A stretch of 60,000 nucleotides of DNA, from the NCBI GenBank assembly GCA_030704615.1, contig CM060734.1:61212042-61272041 (forward strand), written 5' to 3'. The DNA is from Takakia lepidozioides (lineage: Eukaryota; Streptophyta; Takakiopsida; Takakiales; Takakiaceae). Position 1 is the stretch's first letter, and every line of letters begins with the position of its first letter. The notes below the pieces were generated by a model that saw only the letters and a list, made by a program, of their open reading frames with translations, was not told the DNA's origin and did no database searches. Position numbers and translations under genes: made by a program. Positions 34,631 through 45,469 of the stretch are shown here, in pieces.

Positions 34631-35040
34631 GCCTCTCATTTTACGATAATAGGGTCTTCAATGGGCACGTGCGATGTGGCCGGTGGGCCCCGCGCACGGA
34701 CGCCCGGCTCCCCAGCACCCCGCCCGCCGCTGCGCGCGGTCGCCTAGCCGCGGGCGCGGCTGCAGCAACCACGCCCGCGCCCCCGTCCGCCGCGCGGCCA
34801 GTCCCCCGCCCATGAGTCCGCTGCCCTCCAGTCTGCCAGTCCGCTGCTGGCCAGTCTGCTGCCCAGCAGTCTGCCAGTCCGCCAGTCCGCTGCTGGCCAG
34901 TCCGTTGCCCAGCAGTCTGCCAGTCCGCCAGTCTGCCCGCCAGTCCGCTGGCCAGTCCCCTGCCATCTAGTCCGCTGACGGCACAAGATCGCCACCGTCC
35001 ATTCCCATAACCCATCCGAGCCCTCTATTTTTAGGGCTGC
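34631..35040 (+). repeat. MULE left terminal inverted repeat (410 bp)
   Basis: Inverted match to 45,119-45,460, from the terminus through a GC/CpG-rich block, an array of short 'cagtcYgccagtccgctg' words (34,825-34,970) and the inner end 'ctatttttagggctgc'. It is about 70 bp longer than the right TIR, mostly because the short-word array has more units. It probably contains the promoter of the accessory gene. Confidence 0.92.
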
Positions 35041-36781
35041 GAAAATGGCAATGATCTTCCCACCAAATCCCGGCCGCTCTCTTTTGACGGCTGTTTGTTG
35101 TCCGATGTTGCGGTAGGCGTTTCCATGCACGCGACTGTTCCTCTTTTGCGCGCGATGTTCATGATGATGATGAAGCGTGTGCTTGAACATGAGAGGACTG
35201 TCTCGGCACTACAGCCACCATCGTGCATATGCTTCCACTATTTTTGCCTTCGTGTTGTGCTTTCGGGAATCTTTGTTTTATGGTTTGGTTCTATGTCATA
35301 AATATGGAAAATGCGGACATCTGTCGTCGATAACGTCCTCTGCTTGTGATCCATCATGATACGTTTAGCCCCTTCGTGCTGCATCCCTCATGAGAGCCTT
35401 CACAAGTTTAGTTCGTTAAAGGAACCCATGGGTAACATCGGTGTGAAAATGGCGGAAGCGTATGCACATGGGGCGTGTATTGCAGATTTCGTATCGGACG
35501 ATGGGACTGTTTATGTGACCAAGTATAGCGGCTTGCATCCGTCGTGCATAAGTTGTGGAAAAGGGTGGAGAATTTGAAGAAACCCAGCTTTGTGATGGAT
35601 CCACATGGTATTATATAAAGGATGGCAGCACAAAAAAGCAATTCGAGTCGTCACGGAACACCATCCAGTCGTACGGTCCTCAAACATCCACACGCACCTG
35701 CTGAATGCAGATGTCTGAGCCACGACGGGAGTAGGTGCAGAATCGGTACATTGTCGCATTTGCCAGGAGACGGACCAGGCTGAGACAATTGCATCTGCAA
35801 ATGCGCGTGGATGTTTGAGGTCTGTTGTGTCGCGAGTCTGTTCACAGTGGGTCCGCTGGCCCATCAGTGCTCCGGATATTCCCCTTATCGCGTGCATAAC
35901 AGTCAGTTTGGAGGCGGTCTGCTGGAAGTCCGTCTGTTGGGATATCAGTCTGTCGCACTTGTGAATTTGTCAGTCTGTTGTGTCGGAAGTCTGTTGCACT
36001 AAATCTGTTTGACTTCTTATTTTCCCTCCGGTCAGTCTTTTGGCTTGTTCTCCCGCCAGTCTGGCGAAACGTCCGTCTGCTGGACAGTTCTCCTCTATGG
36101 ATATCAGTCTGTTGGACTGTGCATGCATCAATCTGTTGTGCCGCGAGTCTGTTCGCAATGGGTGTGTTCGACTTTCCTGTTCTCCCCTTACTCTCTTTTG
36201 TCGGACCGCCAGTCCAGCGGACTATTCGCTTTGCTGAGGCGAAGCGGCTTCATATTGGAGGCACTTCCCTGCCATCAGACTCTCGGCCCGATGGGAAATG
36301 AGTCTGTTGCACTTGCGAGGACCGTGGATGAATTTAGTACGATGCGTTCGTTCGGTGGACGTATTCAATGCGATGACGGCGGATAGTTGGCGCCTGTGAA
36401 ATCGCGCCACGTTGGCAGTGCCATGCCCGCTTTCCCCCTTCTACTTCTACTTTCTTCTCATGTTCCCTGTGCGATCGACTCCATTCTCTTCGCGCCAGTT
36501 TCTTCGCACTGTTTTGCACTGTTTTGTTTTCCTCTTTGCGTTTCCATCACCGTAACGAAAGACGGCCGTTCTTCCCCAGGTGTGGAGAGTCGCGGTGAGC
36601 CGCGAAGCGTCGCAAACACGTTCGCCTTCGTAACAACTCGAAGTTCATCGGCTCGGTGAGGTTTTCACTTGCTGCGGTGTTTCCAATCCATTCTGTGTCC
36701 TCTTCTTGCTTAGGGTGAGTCTTTTCATAGGACTTCTATCTGTCGCTCATTGTCCTTGCACCCTCGTTTCATTCTGCAGTG
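35041..36781 (+). other. MULE internal region upstream of the zinc-finger exon
   Basis: Between TIR and first recognisable exon lies DNA with scattered AGTCTGTTG/AGTCYGC words, dense at 35,820-36,240. The frame at 35,411-35,577 (…KMAEAYAHGACIADFVSDDG…) and adjoining minus frames look moderately coding-like but match no family I know. They could be an additional exon of the accessory gene or captured host sequence. Confidence 0.4.
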
Positions 36782-37705
36782 ATGGAGGATGCTTGTGAAA
36801 AGGATGGAGCGGACTGGGTGGATTTTGTGCACCAAACCAGACTGAAGAAGAAGCGAAGGTACTCGTACTCACCAGACAAGTTTGATCATAAAATAGTGGA
36901 AGCATTTGTAGACCTCCGTGCCCGGAAGCCCACAAACTCGAATTGGCAGAAGGACAAGCTCTTCTGTCCCTTCTGTGAAGAGGTTATCAAGGACAAAATC
37001 CAACTAAATCGGCATTGTGTTGACACGGGTTGCAAGGAGACTGTTGCAATGATTCCACGGGATTTCAAACCTTGGCCGATACTGAAAGAAATGTCGATTG
37101 TCAAAGAGGCCACAATGCGCTTGCGCGGATCAGTGCTTGACCCCCGCACTTTGGAATTAGACGAAGTGCGCGCACGGTATGGCGTCCATTCTGGTGGCCC
37201 GTCAATGGAGGATTTGCAAGTGCAGGGAACGCCGGACGCTGCCAGAAAACGTAAACTGAGTGATGGGGCCCAAAAAAAGGAGAGGCAAAAAAAAGAGAAG
37301 GCTGCAAGGTCTGCTCGCGAGGCAAGGGCAAAATCCACACAACAGACTTAACCCCGTCCTGGGCGGCAGACCCACACCATCAGTACTGATACTGAAAGTG
37401 AATCTGCTCAGGGCCTGGAAGGGGTGACAAGTCCAGTGGACATTGACTTGTTTGACCAGACTCGGCAGCAGACTTACCAAAAACCAAAAACTCAACAGAG
37501 CATTGAAGGGCCAGTCTGCCCTGGCACATTGTGCCTCGTTGACTTTGGGCTTTTCCCACCAGAGTGCCCACCAATTGGGGATCCAGACTTCTTCCGTTAT
37601 TTCTACAGAGTTGCCCAGTCAGGTCTGCTACGCACATTCATCCGACAGGCGGAATAGAACTGGTTGAACAGCTTTGAAGATGAAGATGACGATGATGAAG
37701 TAGAG
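36782..37705 (+). pseudogene. MULE accessory gene, exon with C2HC zinc-finger-like motif
   Basis: From the ATG at 36,782 the frame encodes KLFCPFCEEVIKDKIQLNRH followed by CVDTGC: a CxxC, a conserved His and further Cys that suggest a BED/C2H2-like DNA-binding finger. A Lys/Arg/Ala-rich nuclear-localisation-like tail (KKERQKKEKAARSARE) ends the first segment. The same frame continues after a TAA at 37,349-37,351 and a TAG at 37,655-37,657 into FPPECPPIGDPDFFRYFYRV and an acidic end (EDEDDDDEVEE), where 'gaggag|gtaatg' could be a 5' splice site. No family was identified for the middle part. It reads as one exon with two point stops. Confidence 0.6.
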
Positions 37706-37959
37706 GAGGTAATGGTCAGTCTGACCGCCCAATCTGTTCTCTGTGCTGTTTGAGTCCATCATCGGGATCACGTTGTCTATTCAGTCTGGTCAGTCCGCTG
37801 CGTTCTCTCCTCAGTCCGCTGGCTCACTCCGCTCGTCAGTTAGTCTGTTTTATATCGCTGCATTACTTACTGAGTCCGTTTGTCAGTCCGCTGGTCCAGT
37901 CCACTGGTATAGTCTACTAGTTGCCTCCACCCTACGTATGCACGTTACGTCTGTCAGTC

Positions 37960-39186
37960 TGCTGGTCTATGAGTCCAGCCCGCTGCATGAGGTGAATATA
38001 GAGTCCACGTCCAAGTTCTCTGCCTTGTACGAGGATGAACGTGTTTCTATTCGTAGGGCCATTCAGGCTTGGCGGATACCTAGCAATGATGCTCCTTTAC
38101 AAGCGACTGCAGTGCATGCGGAAGTGGACCGCGTGCGAGAGTACATATTATTGAAGTATCCTGGGTCATCTGCTGCTATAGCAACATTACATATTCAAGA
38201 CGCATCGGGGGGGAATGCGTCTGGGACAGCCGAGTCTGTCATCCAGCAGACTCCCATTCAGCAGGCCGTCATCCAGCAGACTCCCGTTCAGCAGCCTGTC
38301 ATCCAGCAGACTCCAACGGAGCAGACTCCCAACGAGCAGCTTGTCATCCTGCAGACTCCTCTCCAGGAGCCCATCATGCAGCCCATGCCAATGGGAAGTC
38401 CTGTCATCCAACAGACTGCAGACCAGCAGACTGACCAGCCGACTGCCTTTCTCTCACATAGCACGACGTTTTTTGCAGTTTGGCGATCGCCATCACTGTT
38501 AATTCGACCCGGAGTTGAAGACCTCATACTTCCCCGGCTTAGGGTAGGAGAAATTAATCCCCATTTGGATTGGCATAATGAGCTCCACCGGATTGTTGCG
38601 GACCGCCGGTGGTCATTTGTACCCTTTCATTATTCCATGGAGTTTTCTATTGAAGAAGCCAACCATGTTCTGGAAGCCGCCTCTGTTGTTGCCATTGAAG
38701 CCACAAGCGTCCAAAATGCGCCGCCTCTACTTGTGCAGCTGATTCTCATGGATGACCCACGGCCTGAAGACCTCAGACATATGCCTATGGCACATCCAAC
38801 CTTTGGGGTGCGAAGAAAGCACTTGTTCGGATTGACTGAGGAGGACTTTGAGCGCATGACAGCTTCCTTCCTACAACACAGATGGATGCAATTTGGCAAT
38901 TTTCGCTCATACAACAAGTTGATGAAGGATCTGCACAGTTTGAGGATGGACTTACTCCATGGAACAGACCATTCACAGAACTTTGTGGTGGATGACGCAT
39001 TGCACTGGTTTGCATTGGTGATGGAGCGAGTAGTATTCGACATTGTTTTGCAGAATCCTAATGTCTTCAAAGTCCTGTGGTGTGGGATCCCAACTGAAGA
39101 CCGCATCAGCGCCATTGCTCATCTCGATGGAGTATGCCTGTGCCGGCAAATCAAGGACATTGGCCTCGTCGGAAATCTCTTGGAAG
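37960..39186 (+). pseudogene. MULE accessory gene, Q/T-repeat and conserved middle exon
   Basis: An open frame of about 410 codons after a probable 3' splice site ('ctatgagtccag', about 37,977). It opens with RVSIRRAIQAWRIPSND, then a Gln/Thr/Pro repeat tract (VIQQTPIQQ units, about 38,235-38,440) made of CAGACT words. A well-structured segment follows (WHNELHRIVADRRWSFVPFH, DDPRPEDLRHMPMAHPTFGV, RWMQFGNFRSYNKLMKDLHS). No known domain was recognised. The end 'tggaag|gtaaaat' looks like a 5' splice site. Upstream DNA (37,706-37,976) is probably an intron and is packed with AGTCYGCTG words, as is the coding tract. Confidence 0.55.
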
Positions 39187-39276
39187 GTAAAATGTTATGG
39201 GCAACTTTTGTGTTTCAGCTCAATTTCTTTTGCCAACTTTTTTAGAAGTTCACATTTGCATAAACATATGTTGCAG

Positions 39277-40752
39277 GGTGAGTTGATCTAGGAGAAAAGC
39301 AAGTGCAGGCTGCTTTCGACTCTTTTGCCAGAGGTGCAAGGGACCTTGTCCTGGCTTTACAAGGAGTTTGGGAGACTGTCCAGCAGACTGGCCACAAGAA
39401 TGTCCAACAACATATATCCCTACGACACATGTGGGCAGACTGCCCAAGTGCTGGAGACCAAGCATGTGCACCAGACCGTCCCGGGTAATAGGTCGGATCA
39501 CTCCCAGCAGACTGCCCCGCACACACATACTCAGTATGTGCAAACAGTACTGAGCGGACAACAAATTTTGTAGACTTTGCAGCAGACCGGAGAACAGACC
39601 GGCCAACAGACTGCCCCTCAGCTGATTGTGCATCAGACCAGCAAACATGGCCACCAGACTGCCCCTCAGCAGACTATACAACAGACCGTGCAGCAGACCG
39701 ACGAATCCAGCTAGCAGATTGCCCCTCAGCAGACTGTGCAGCACACTGGCGAACCCACTCAGCAGATGGCCGAGCAGACTATCCAGGAGACTAACAGCCA
39801 GTCTGTTCCCTGGATTGTGCAACAGACTCGGATGCACTGGCCTCACTGGGACCCTGTGGACGAATTTCTGCTGAGTTCCCAACAACATGTTTTTGGATCT
39901 GTCAGTATGAGTGTTTTGACCGAGTCCACTTTTCCACCAAGCACATTCACTGACGACGTCATCAGGTCACCGGTAAAGCATTCTTATCCAGCTCCCCGTG
40001 GCCTGCCTTCTATGACCTTCCAGCTTAGTCCCGTTTTTGTGCGCTCAGTGGCGAAAGCCATAGATGAGTCTTACGTGATGACCGAACTCAATCTGGGAAC
40101 GCAAAACCATATCATAGATCTTACAGAAGAGTCTGAGGAAGCAATTGCCGGTGGGTCTCCCATACATGTTCTTGATGTTTCCCAAGTCCATGGAGATCCG
40201 AACACCCAGCCGGCTGTCCACCAGATTGACCAGCACACTGAACAGTGGACACATGGAAGGACTGCCGAACAACCTGTGGCGGGGCAGCATATTGTCTTCA
40301 TTGATGAGCAGACTGAACCGCAGACTAACCGGCAGACTGCATAGGTCACAGATGGAAGGACTGACCAGGATGGCTCGGAGTGGCAGACTGCACAGCTCAG
40401 CTCTGACTGCACAGTTCAGACTGCACGGCCTGACCAACACACTACACACTTCACAGAGGGAAGGACTGATGACCAACCTGCCACCGAGCACACTGCCCAC
40501 ATTGAGGAAGAGACTGAACCGCAGAGTTGCCAATAGACTGCACAGTTCACAGACGAAAGAACTGACGAAGAACCGGCGGCCGAGCAGACTGCCCACATTG
40601 AGCAACAGATTGAACATGATGGCAGACACACTGACAAGGAACCATATGCGGCGCAGACACCGTCTGGTATAGCACTGGATTACATGGAGTCTGCTCCCTC
40701 ACCCCTTAGGCAGGTTGTGCCATTTCCTCTTTCAGCACTGTTGTTTATGTTT
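39277..40752 (+). pseudogene. MULE accessory gene, SIM-bearing Q/T-rich exon with five amber stops
   Basis: One frame without any indel runs from 39,277 to about 40,750, broken only by TAG at 39,289, 39,571, 39,712, 40,342 and 40,534. It encodes LSWLYKEFGRLSSRLATRM, long QQTAPQQT repeats, then HPTL-like unique sequence and HIIDLTEESEE (40,108-40,140), a canonical SUMO-interacting motif: hydrophobic IIDL core followed by acidic residues. A second similar core, HIVFIDEQTE, lies at about 40,289. Downstream are tandem blocks of the type HIEEETEPQ…QTAQFTDERTDEEP. The stops all replace expected Gln codons in QT-rich context. 'aggcag|gttgtg' at about 40,713 may be a 5' splice site. Confidence 0.6.
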
Positions 40753-40802
40753 TAGCACATTGTGAAATTGGGCTAATTCGCCATTTTGCTCGGTATCCTC
40801 AC

Positions 40803-41360
40803 AGGATGTTCGTCCCTCCGTCGGCAGACTGTCTACTTCTGAGGACATGACATCTTTTGCCCATGCTGCAAACGTGGGATCGACAACCAAGAAAGGTGTG
40901 GGGGTGAGCACGCCCCCCGATGCGTGGGTCAGTTCTACGCATGCGACCCACGAAGCTGCAAAGACAAGTCCAGCAAGTGTAAACAAACCTGCTGACCAGC
41001 CTCTGTTGCGAAGTAAGGCGGCAGCGCTGCGTTTGTCTGCTATATCCAGCCCGCCTACAGCTGTCCCTACTTCCCAGGGGAGAGGCAAAACATGAGATTG
41101 TCCAAGCATTTCAGTTCCACGCGCCTGATGTGCCCCAGCAACCATTCAGCTGGGAGTGTGGCTTTTACGTCATGTCATTCATTCAAGTATTTTATGAGTG
41201 TGTAAAAGTCAGAGCAAATGTCTCCAAGACTGCAAAGCCAAAGAGAGAAACACATTTCACGAAGGACTGGTTTACTTTCAAGTTTGCACTTGGGCAGCGA
41301 ATACAGTGTGCCCAGTATATCGTGCGGGGATTGGATAATGTAGAGAAACTGCTCTCATGA
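40803..41360 (+). pseudogene. MULE accessory gene, Ulp1 (C48) cysteine-box exon(s)
   Basis: After 'cctcacag' at about 40,802 a frame gives DVRPSVGRLSTSEDMTSF and Ser/Thr/Pro-rich sequence. From about 41,081 another frame (possibly after a further intron) encodes FQFHAPDVPQQPFSWECGFY, VMSFIQVFYECVKVRAN and a tail to the stop at 41,358. PQQP…WECGFYVM is the glutamine plus cysteine-glycine active-site box of Ulp1-type SUMO proteases seen in plant transposons. The His and Asp boxes that should lie about 60-110 residues upstream were not found, so the catalytic triad is incomplete here. Either exons are missing or this is a remnant used for binding only. Confidence 0.6.
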
Positions 41361-41560
41361 GTATGATGTACTTGTCCATTGAAGTCTATGTACCAAAATA
41401 AAAAATGCGAGTCTTTTACTGGCGCTTGCAGTCTGTTGACTGTGACTTTGTTGGGAGACTGTGTGGGAGTCAGTTGGGAGACTGGAGGAGTCCGTTGGGA
41501 GACTGTGCATTAGTCCATTGCGGACTTGTATTTCAGAAAGGGACAATGCTACCAGAGGAA

Positions 41561-41692
41561 TTGCAGACTTATATTGTTTTCTTCGTGACACCTACACGAC
41601 GTGAAACCTTGTCTCTTTTCGAGGCATTGCAGACTTATATTGTTTTCTTCGTGACATCTATACGACCTGAAACCTTGCGAATTTTCGAGTAT
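41561..41692. repeat. 66-bp tandem duplication at the transposase 3' end
   Basis: 'ttgcagacttatattgtttt' starts at 41,561 and again at 41,627. The duplication covers the last transposase codons and stop, leaving an extra in-frame-length copy downstream of the stop. Confidence 0.85.
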
Positions 41693-44600
41693 ATATGTGC
41701 TGCAGGTGCAGGTGCAGACACCCTCTTGCTGGTTCTCCGCAAAACCCTAGGACAGGTTTTCCAGGCCTCCACGAAATCTCGTCTCCTTTTCAGAGACATG
41801 TTGTTGTTGTCGTTCAGAGGACGGAAAGCCTTCGCTGCCGCAGGGTGCAACATTCCAGCCGCACTTTTCGCCAGGATATCAACGAGCTGCCCTCTGTACA
41901 TATGAAGAGCAGATCGGGCATGTGCCTCCAGGTATTTGTCATCACCTACAATGCGAAGTATGTCCGCGAATTCTTGTTCCATTGAGACCTCCAGAGGTGC
42001 CTCGTCGTAGGGGAAGTCGTCCGGAGGATGTCTTTTCATGAACTGATTGGATTCGTCGTTGCCGCCGGCACCGTTGCCCAAGAGCAAGTTAGGTAATCCT
42101 CCATGAATGGTTCCCAGCGCCGTGCCACAAGCGCGCACAAGGAGGCCATCCTACAGGTCAGGGTGAAGCATCTTCAGGACACGGACCTGATGCTTGCATA
42201 AGTTTCCCTTCATTGCCCATGGGCACGTGCAACAACCCCAATCGCAATCAGGATTGTAAACAATATATGTTGTGCCGGGGTGGTTGCTGCTGAGAACGTA
42301 GGCTGGTTCACCAGGACCCAAAGGAAGAGTAACACTCTCAGCAGGAATGTCTCATGCCGGAAGTATAGAACTGGATATGTACTTTTCGTGCTTGTCATTT
42401 CTTATGAACCCGTGGGTCTTCAAATGGATTGCGTACCAGTAGTGTGTTAGTACATGGCCAGTGAGTTCCCATATAAGCCAATCCACTCTACGACCACTCA
42501 TCTTGCCTTTTCCCATGGCAAGTCTTGTTTTTAGATTTCCACGGTATGCCTCAATGCTTGCGTTTGTGTCTTGGATCGCATGAGGGACATGGCGGGCTGC
42601 TGTATACCACATTGCTATTTTGGGCTTCCAATACTGTTCAATATAGTCAAGAAATTCATGTCCTTTCGGGTATTTTGACCTCATACGACGGATTCTCCTT
42701 GCAACCCACCGAAGCGCTATTTTCTCGTTGCGTGGTCCCCCTCTACAGTACATGAGGTCTACCATATCCTTCAACAAGTTTACAGCGGTCACCGGATCTT
42801 TCGTTTTCTTGCATGATTGCTTCACCCATGCCTTGCGGACATGCCAAAGGCAGAGGAAAATGAGTACTCCTTCAAAAATAATTCTGCACAACACACATGA
42901 TACACATTAGAGTCTTGGGATCGGACTGCAATGGTGAACTGTAACAGCGACCTGTATCAGCGGGCAGAGCCACTGGACTCGCCCAGTGGACAGTACAATG
43001 CCATGACGTTGATGTGCTGGAATAACCCCATTGGACTACCCAGTGGACTTCCCCATTGGACTTCCCCTAGCTAGGACTGGGGCAACGGACTGCCCCATTG
43101 GACTGCCACAACGGACTGCCGAGCGGACTTGCCAGGGATTGCCGAGTGGACTTGGCAGCGGACGGCCGACCCCAGGGACTGCTGAGTGGACTTGCCAGCG
43201 GACTTGGCAACGGACTGCCGAGCGGACTTGCCGGGGACTGATGAGCGGACTTGATAGCGGACTACCAGTGGATTTGCCCAGCGAACTGCCATCGGGTTTC
43301 GCCACAAGAGTCTGCCAGTGGACTGTAGCAATGGACCGGTGCTGTGGACCAACAGACTTACCGAATAACATTGATTTCTGCTTCGGCATCGTCCACAATG
43401 AAGGCATTGGGTCGCCAGCTCGGCAAATCTGCGAGGAGTGAATCGCGCAAGGCTCTCATCCACGGAACTAGGTCTCTTGTCCGATTCCTCGCGGATAGGA
43501 TATAGGCAACTGGTATACCGTTCAACCACTCGTCGAAGACCATCAACGTGTACAATGGGAACTGTTGGAATGCACAATGTAAGATGGTCAGAGCATGCAA
43601 ATTCCGCTCAGTTCTGCACGATAAGACTTCATAAGAGTAATGAGGTCTGCAGCGGTTCACAATGGGTTTGCCCCTCGGTCTTCCGCAACGTACACATGAA
43701 AACATACAGAAAGGGTCAGCACACCAAATTTTATGTGAATGTTGCATGGTACTATGCTATCATGCTCGTACAAGTCCATGGAATCGTTCGAATAGTACAT
43801 TGTCATGATTTGTCCCAAAGGTTGCATCACATGCAACGATACAGTCATGTCCTAGTTCCAGCATTCGTCGTTTCTGCCACGGAGTCTGTATGCCAATACT
43901 GAAATCTCCATCAAAATGCTCGAATGTTGGCTCTAATTTCTCTTCTTGATAGAAAAAAACAGACGCAGGATTCTGGTCTTTCCACATGCGTACACTCTCC
44001 GCATCATCGGCGTGCTTTTTGAAGGTTTGCCACGCACGTTTCTTGGCAAGGTTGCGAACATCTTGCTCCAACAAGAAATCATCGCGGGTCCATGCATCGC
44101 CCAAGCCGGTGTTGTTCATCACGTGCTCTTTATGCTCCATCATGATTTGGGCGACCGACAGGCCTCGGCACAAACACTCGACGACCCAGGCTTTCAATTC
44201 CTTGCTAATGTGTGGTGCATAGGCGTGGCGGGTATTCCTAAACTCTGCGGACTTCCCATGCGAGGGTTTCCCTTGCGCATCTGTATGCTCCATGTTGTTG
44301 TAATACGTGAGGACACAGATGTCAGGGGCGAGATAGCATTGCTGGACCTTGAAACAGCATTGGCAACCACGCTTGTAAGACTCTCCATACTCCGACTTCT
44401 TTCTCCTTGGGCCTTTATGAGGGCAAGATGTTCGAGCACCACAAGAGGTCATCCACGCTTCTGTTTTGGATCCTCCACTATTGCCTTGTTGGTGCGCTTG
44501 TCATCAGGACCGTAACAGCATTGATGTGTGGACAAAAAATTCTAAAATTGATATCCAATGACTTGAGGAAGCATAAAATCAGAGAACTCGTGAAACAAAA

Positions 44601-44930
44601 AATGGCAACAGACATACAATGAAACGTCAAAAGGACTGAGGATGGTGCACACATCATACTGGACAGAAATGTGTTGGCTCTGGGTGCTTTTCGCGAGGCG
44701 GGTTCCACTTTAGAATGGACATTCACCCAAAACTGAGTGGGGTAGTCCTCCAAACTCTCCTCTCCTAGGACAAAGTCACCAACTCTATCCCAAGGTATGC
44801 AGGCCTTTTCAACATTCACTCGCACACCCATAAACCCATATTGCGTCTCACTCTTCCAATGAAATCCTTCCTGTTGAAGGGTCCTGGTTTTGCTGTTTAC
44901 AAATATTGTCGAAGAGGCCGTATAAGCGGG
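41635..44930 (-). pseudogene. MULE transposase with SWIM zinc finger
   Basis: Four exons can be read on the minus strand with GT..AG borders: exon 1 about 44,930-44,660; exon 2 44,496-43,799; exon 3 43,561-43,362 (donor GTAAGT); exon 4 42,883-41,635. Phases agree at all junctions. The N-terminal part has FHWKSETQYGFMGVRVNVEK. The DDE core is visible as CDATFGTN (first Asp, end of exon 2), FPLYTLMVFDEW, FIVDDAEAE (second Asp), LCLWHVRKAW (the MULE C-x2-H motif) and NASIEAYRGNLK (probable catalytic Glu). A SWIM finger follows as CTCPWAMKGNLCKH (CxC…CxH). Stops: TGA at 42,352-42,354 before the SWIM and TAG at 42,151-42,153 after it. Otherwise the frame is continuous, so decay is recent. Confidence 0.88.
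42884..43361 (-). repeat. Transposase intron packed with GGACTTGCC/GGACTGCC words
   Basis: This 478-bp intron contains a dense array (about 43,020-43,345) of 'gcggactgcc', 'agcggacttgcc' and 'ccagtggact' words. They belong to the same short family (RGACTKSC, inverse of AGTCYG) that fills the TIRs and the accessory gene. Lying in an intron, it is free of coding constraint. Confidence 0.8.
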
Positions 44931-45118
44931 CTTTCCGTGATCAGTATATCATCGGGTTTTGCTTCCACGTCCATGCCCTATATAGTACAAAGGACACGCT
45001 TCTGAACATGCAAGAAACGTGCCGTAGTACAGGACACGATCGACAACGTGCCAGGAGAACAGTGCGCACGTTCGCGGCTGCTGGCAAGTGGCAAGCGGCA
45101 TGGATGCAGATTTGAATT
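44931..45118. other. Transposase 5' region inside the right end
   Basis: A short interval between transposase exon 1 and the right TIR. The 5' end of the gene or its leader should lie here; no convincing in-frame ATG was fixed, and a stop precedes the KPAYTASSTIFV reading. Confidence 0.35.
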
Positions 45119-45460
45119 GCAGCCCTAAAAATAGAGGGCTCGGGTTATGGGAATGGACGGTGACGATCTTGCGCCGTCAGCGGACTGGATGACAGGGGAC
45201 TGGCCAGCGGACTGGCGGACTGGCAGATTGCTGGGCAGCAGATTTGCCAGCAGCGGACTGGCAGACTGGAGGGCAGCGGACTCATGGGCGGGGGACTGGC
45301 CGCGCGGCGGACGGGGCGCGGGCGCGGTTGTTGCAGCCGCGTCTGCGGCTGGGCGACCGCGCGCGGCGGCGGGCGGGGCGGAGGGTGGGCGTCCGTGCGC
45401 GGGCCCATCGGCCACATCGCACGTGCCCATTGAAGACCCTATTATCTTAAAATGAGAGGC
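45119..45460 (-). repeat. MULE right terminal inverted repeat (342 bp)
   Basis: Reverse complement of 34,631-35,040 apart from a shorter array of 'gcggactggc' words and scattered substitutions. The terminus reads 'aatgagaggc'. Confidence 0.92.
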
Positions 45461-45469
45461 GTAATTTAT
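45461..45469. repeat. Right 9-bp target-site duplication of the MULE
   Basis: GTAATTTAT directly after the terminus; identical to 34,622-34,630. Confidence 0.93.

Larger units (their letters stand above)
34631..45460. mobile_element. Mutator-like element (MULE), 10,830 bp, complete ends
   Basis: Both termini begin GCCTCTCATTTTA as inverted repeats and are flanked by an identical 9-bp duplication. Inside are a MULE transposase on the minus strand and a long accessory gene on the plus strand that ends near the transposase 3' end, so the two genes converge (ends at about 41,360 and 41,635). The TIRs are GC-rich in otherwise AT-rich DNA. The layout (transposase plus Ulp1-type gene, long TIRs) resembles the plant MULEs known to carry Ulp1-like proteases, such as Kaonashi-type elements. 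Both genes contain premature stops, so this copy is non-autonomous now. A 67-bp derivative lies at 26,231. Confidence 0.95.

Noticed and set aside
34641-35190. Long Ala/Gly/Arg-rich frames in the MULE left TIR
   Set aside because: The same frames appear in inverted form in the right TIR; they are shadows of GC-rich terminal repeats with no start context or domain.
38187-38527. Minus-strand Leu/Ser-rich frames opposite the Q/T repeat
   Set aside because: Antisense of the CAGACT repeat tract; the plus-strand frame is much longer and has unique sequence after it.
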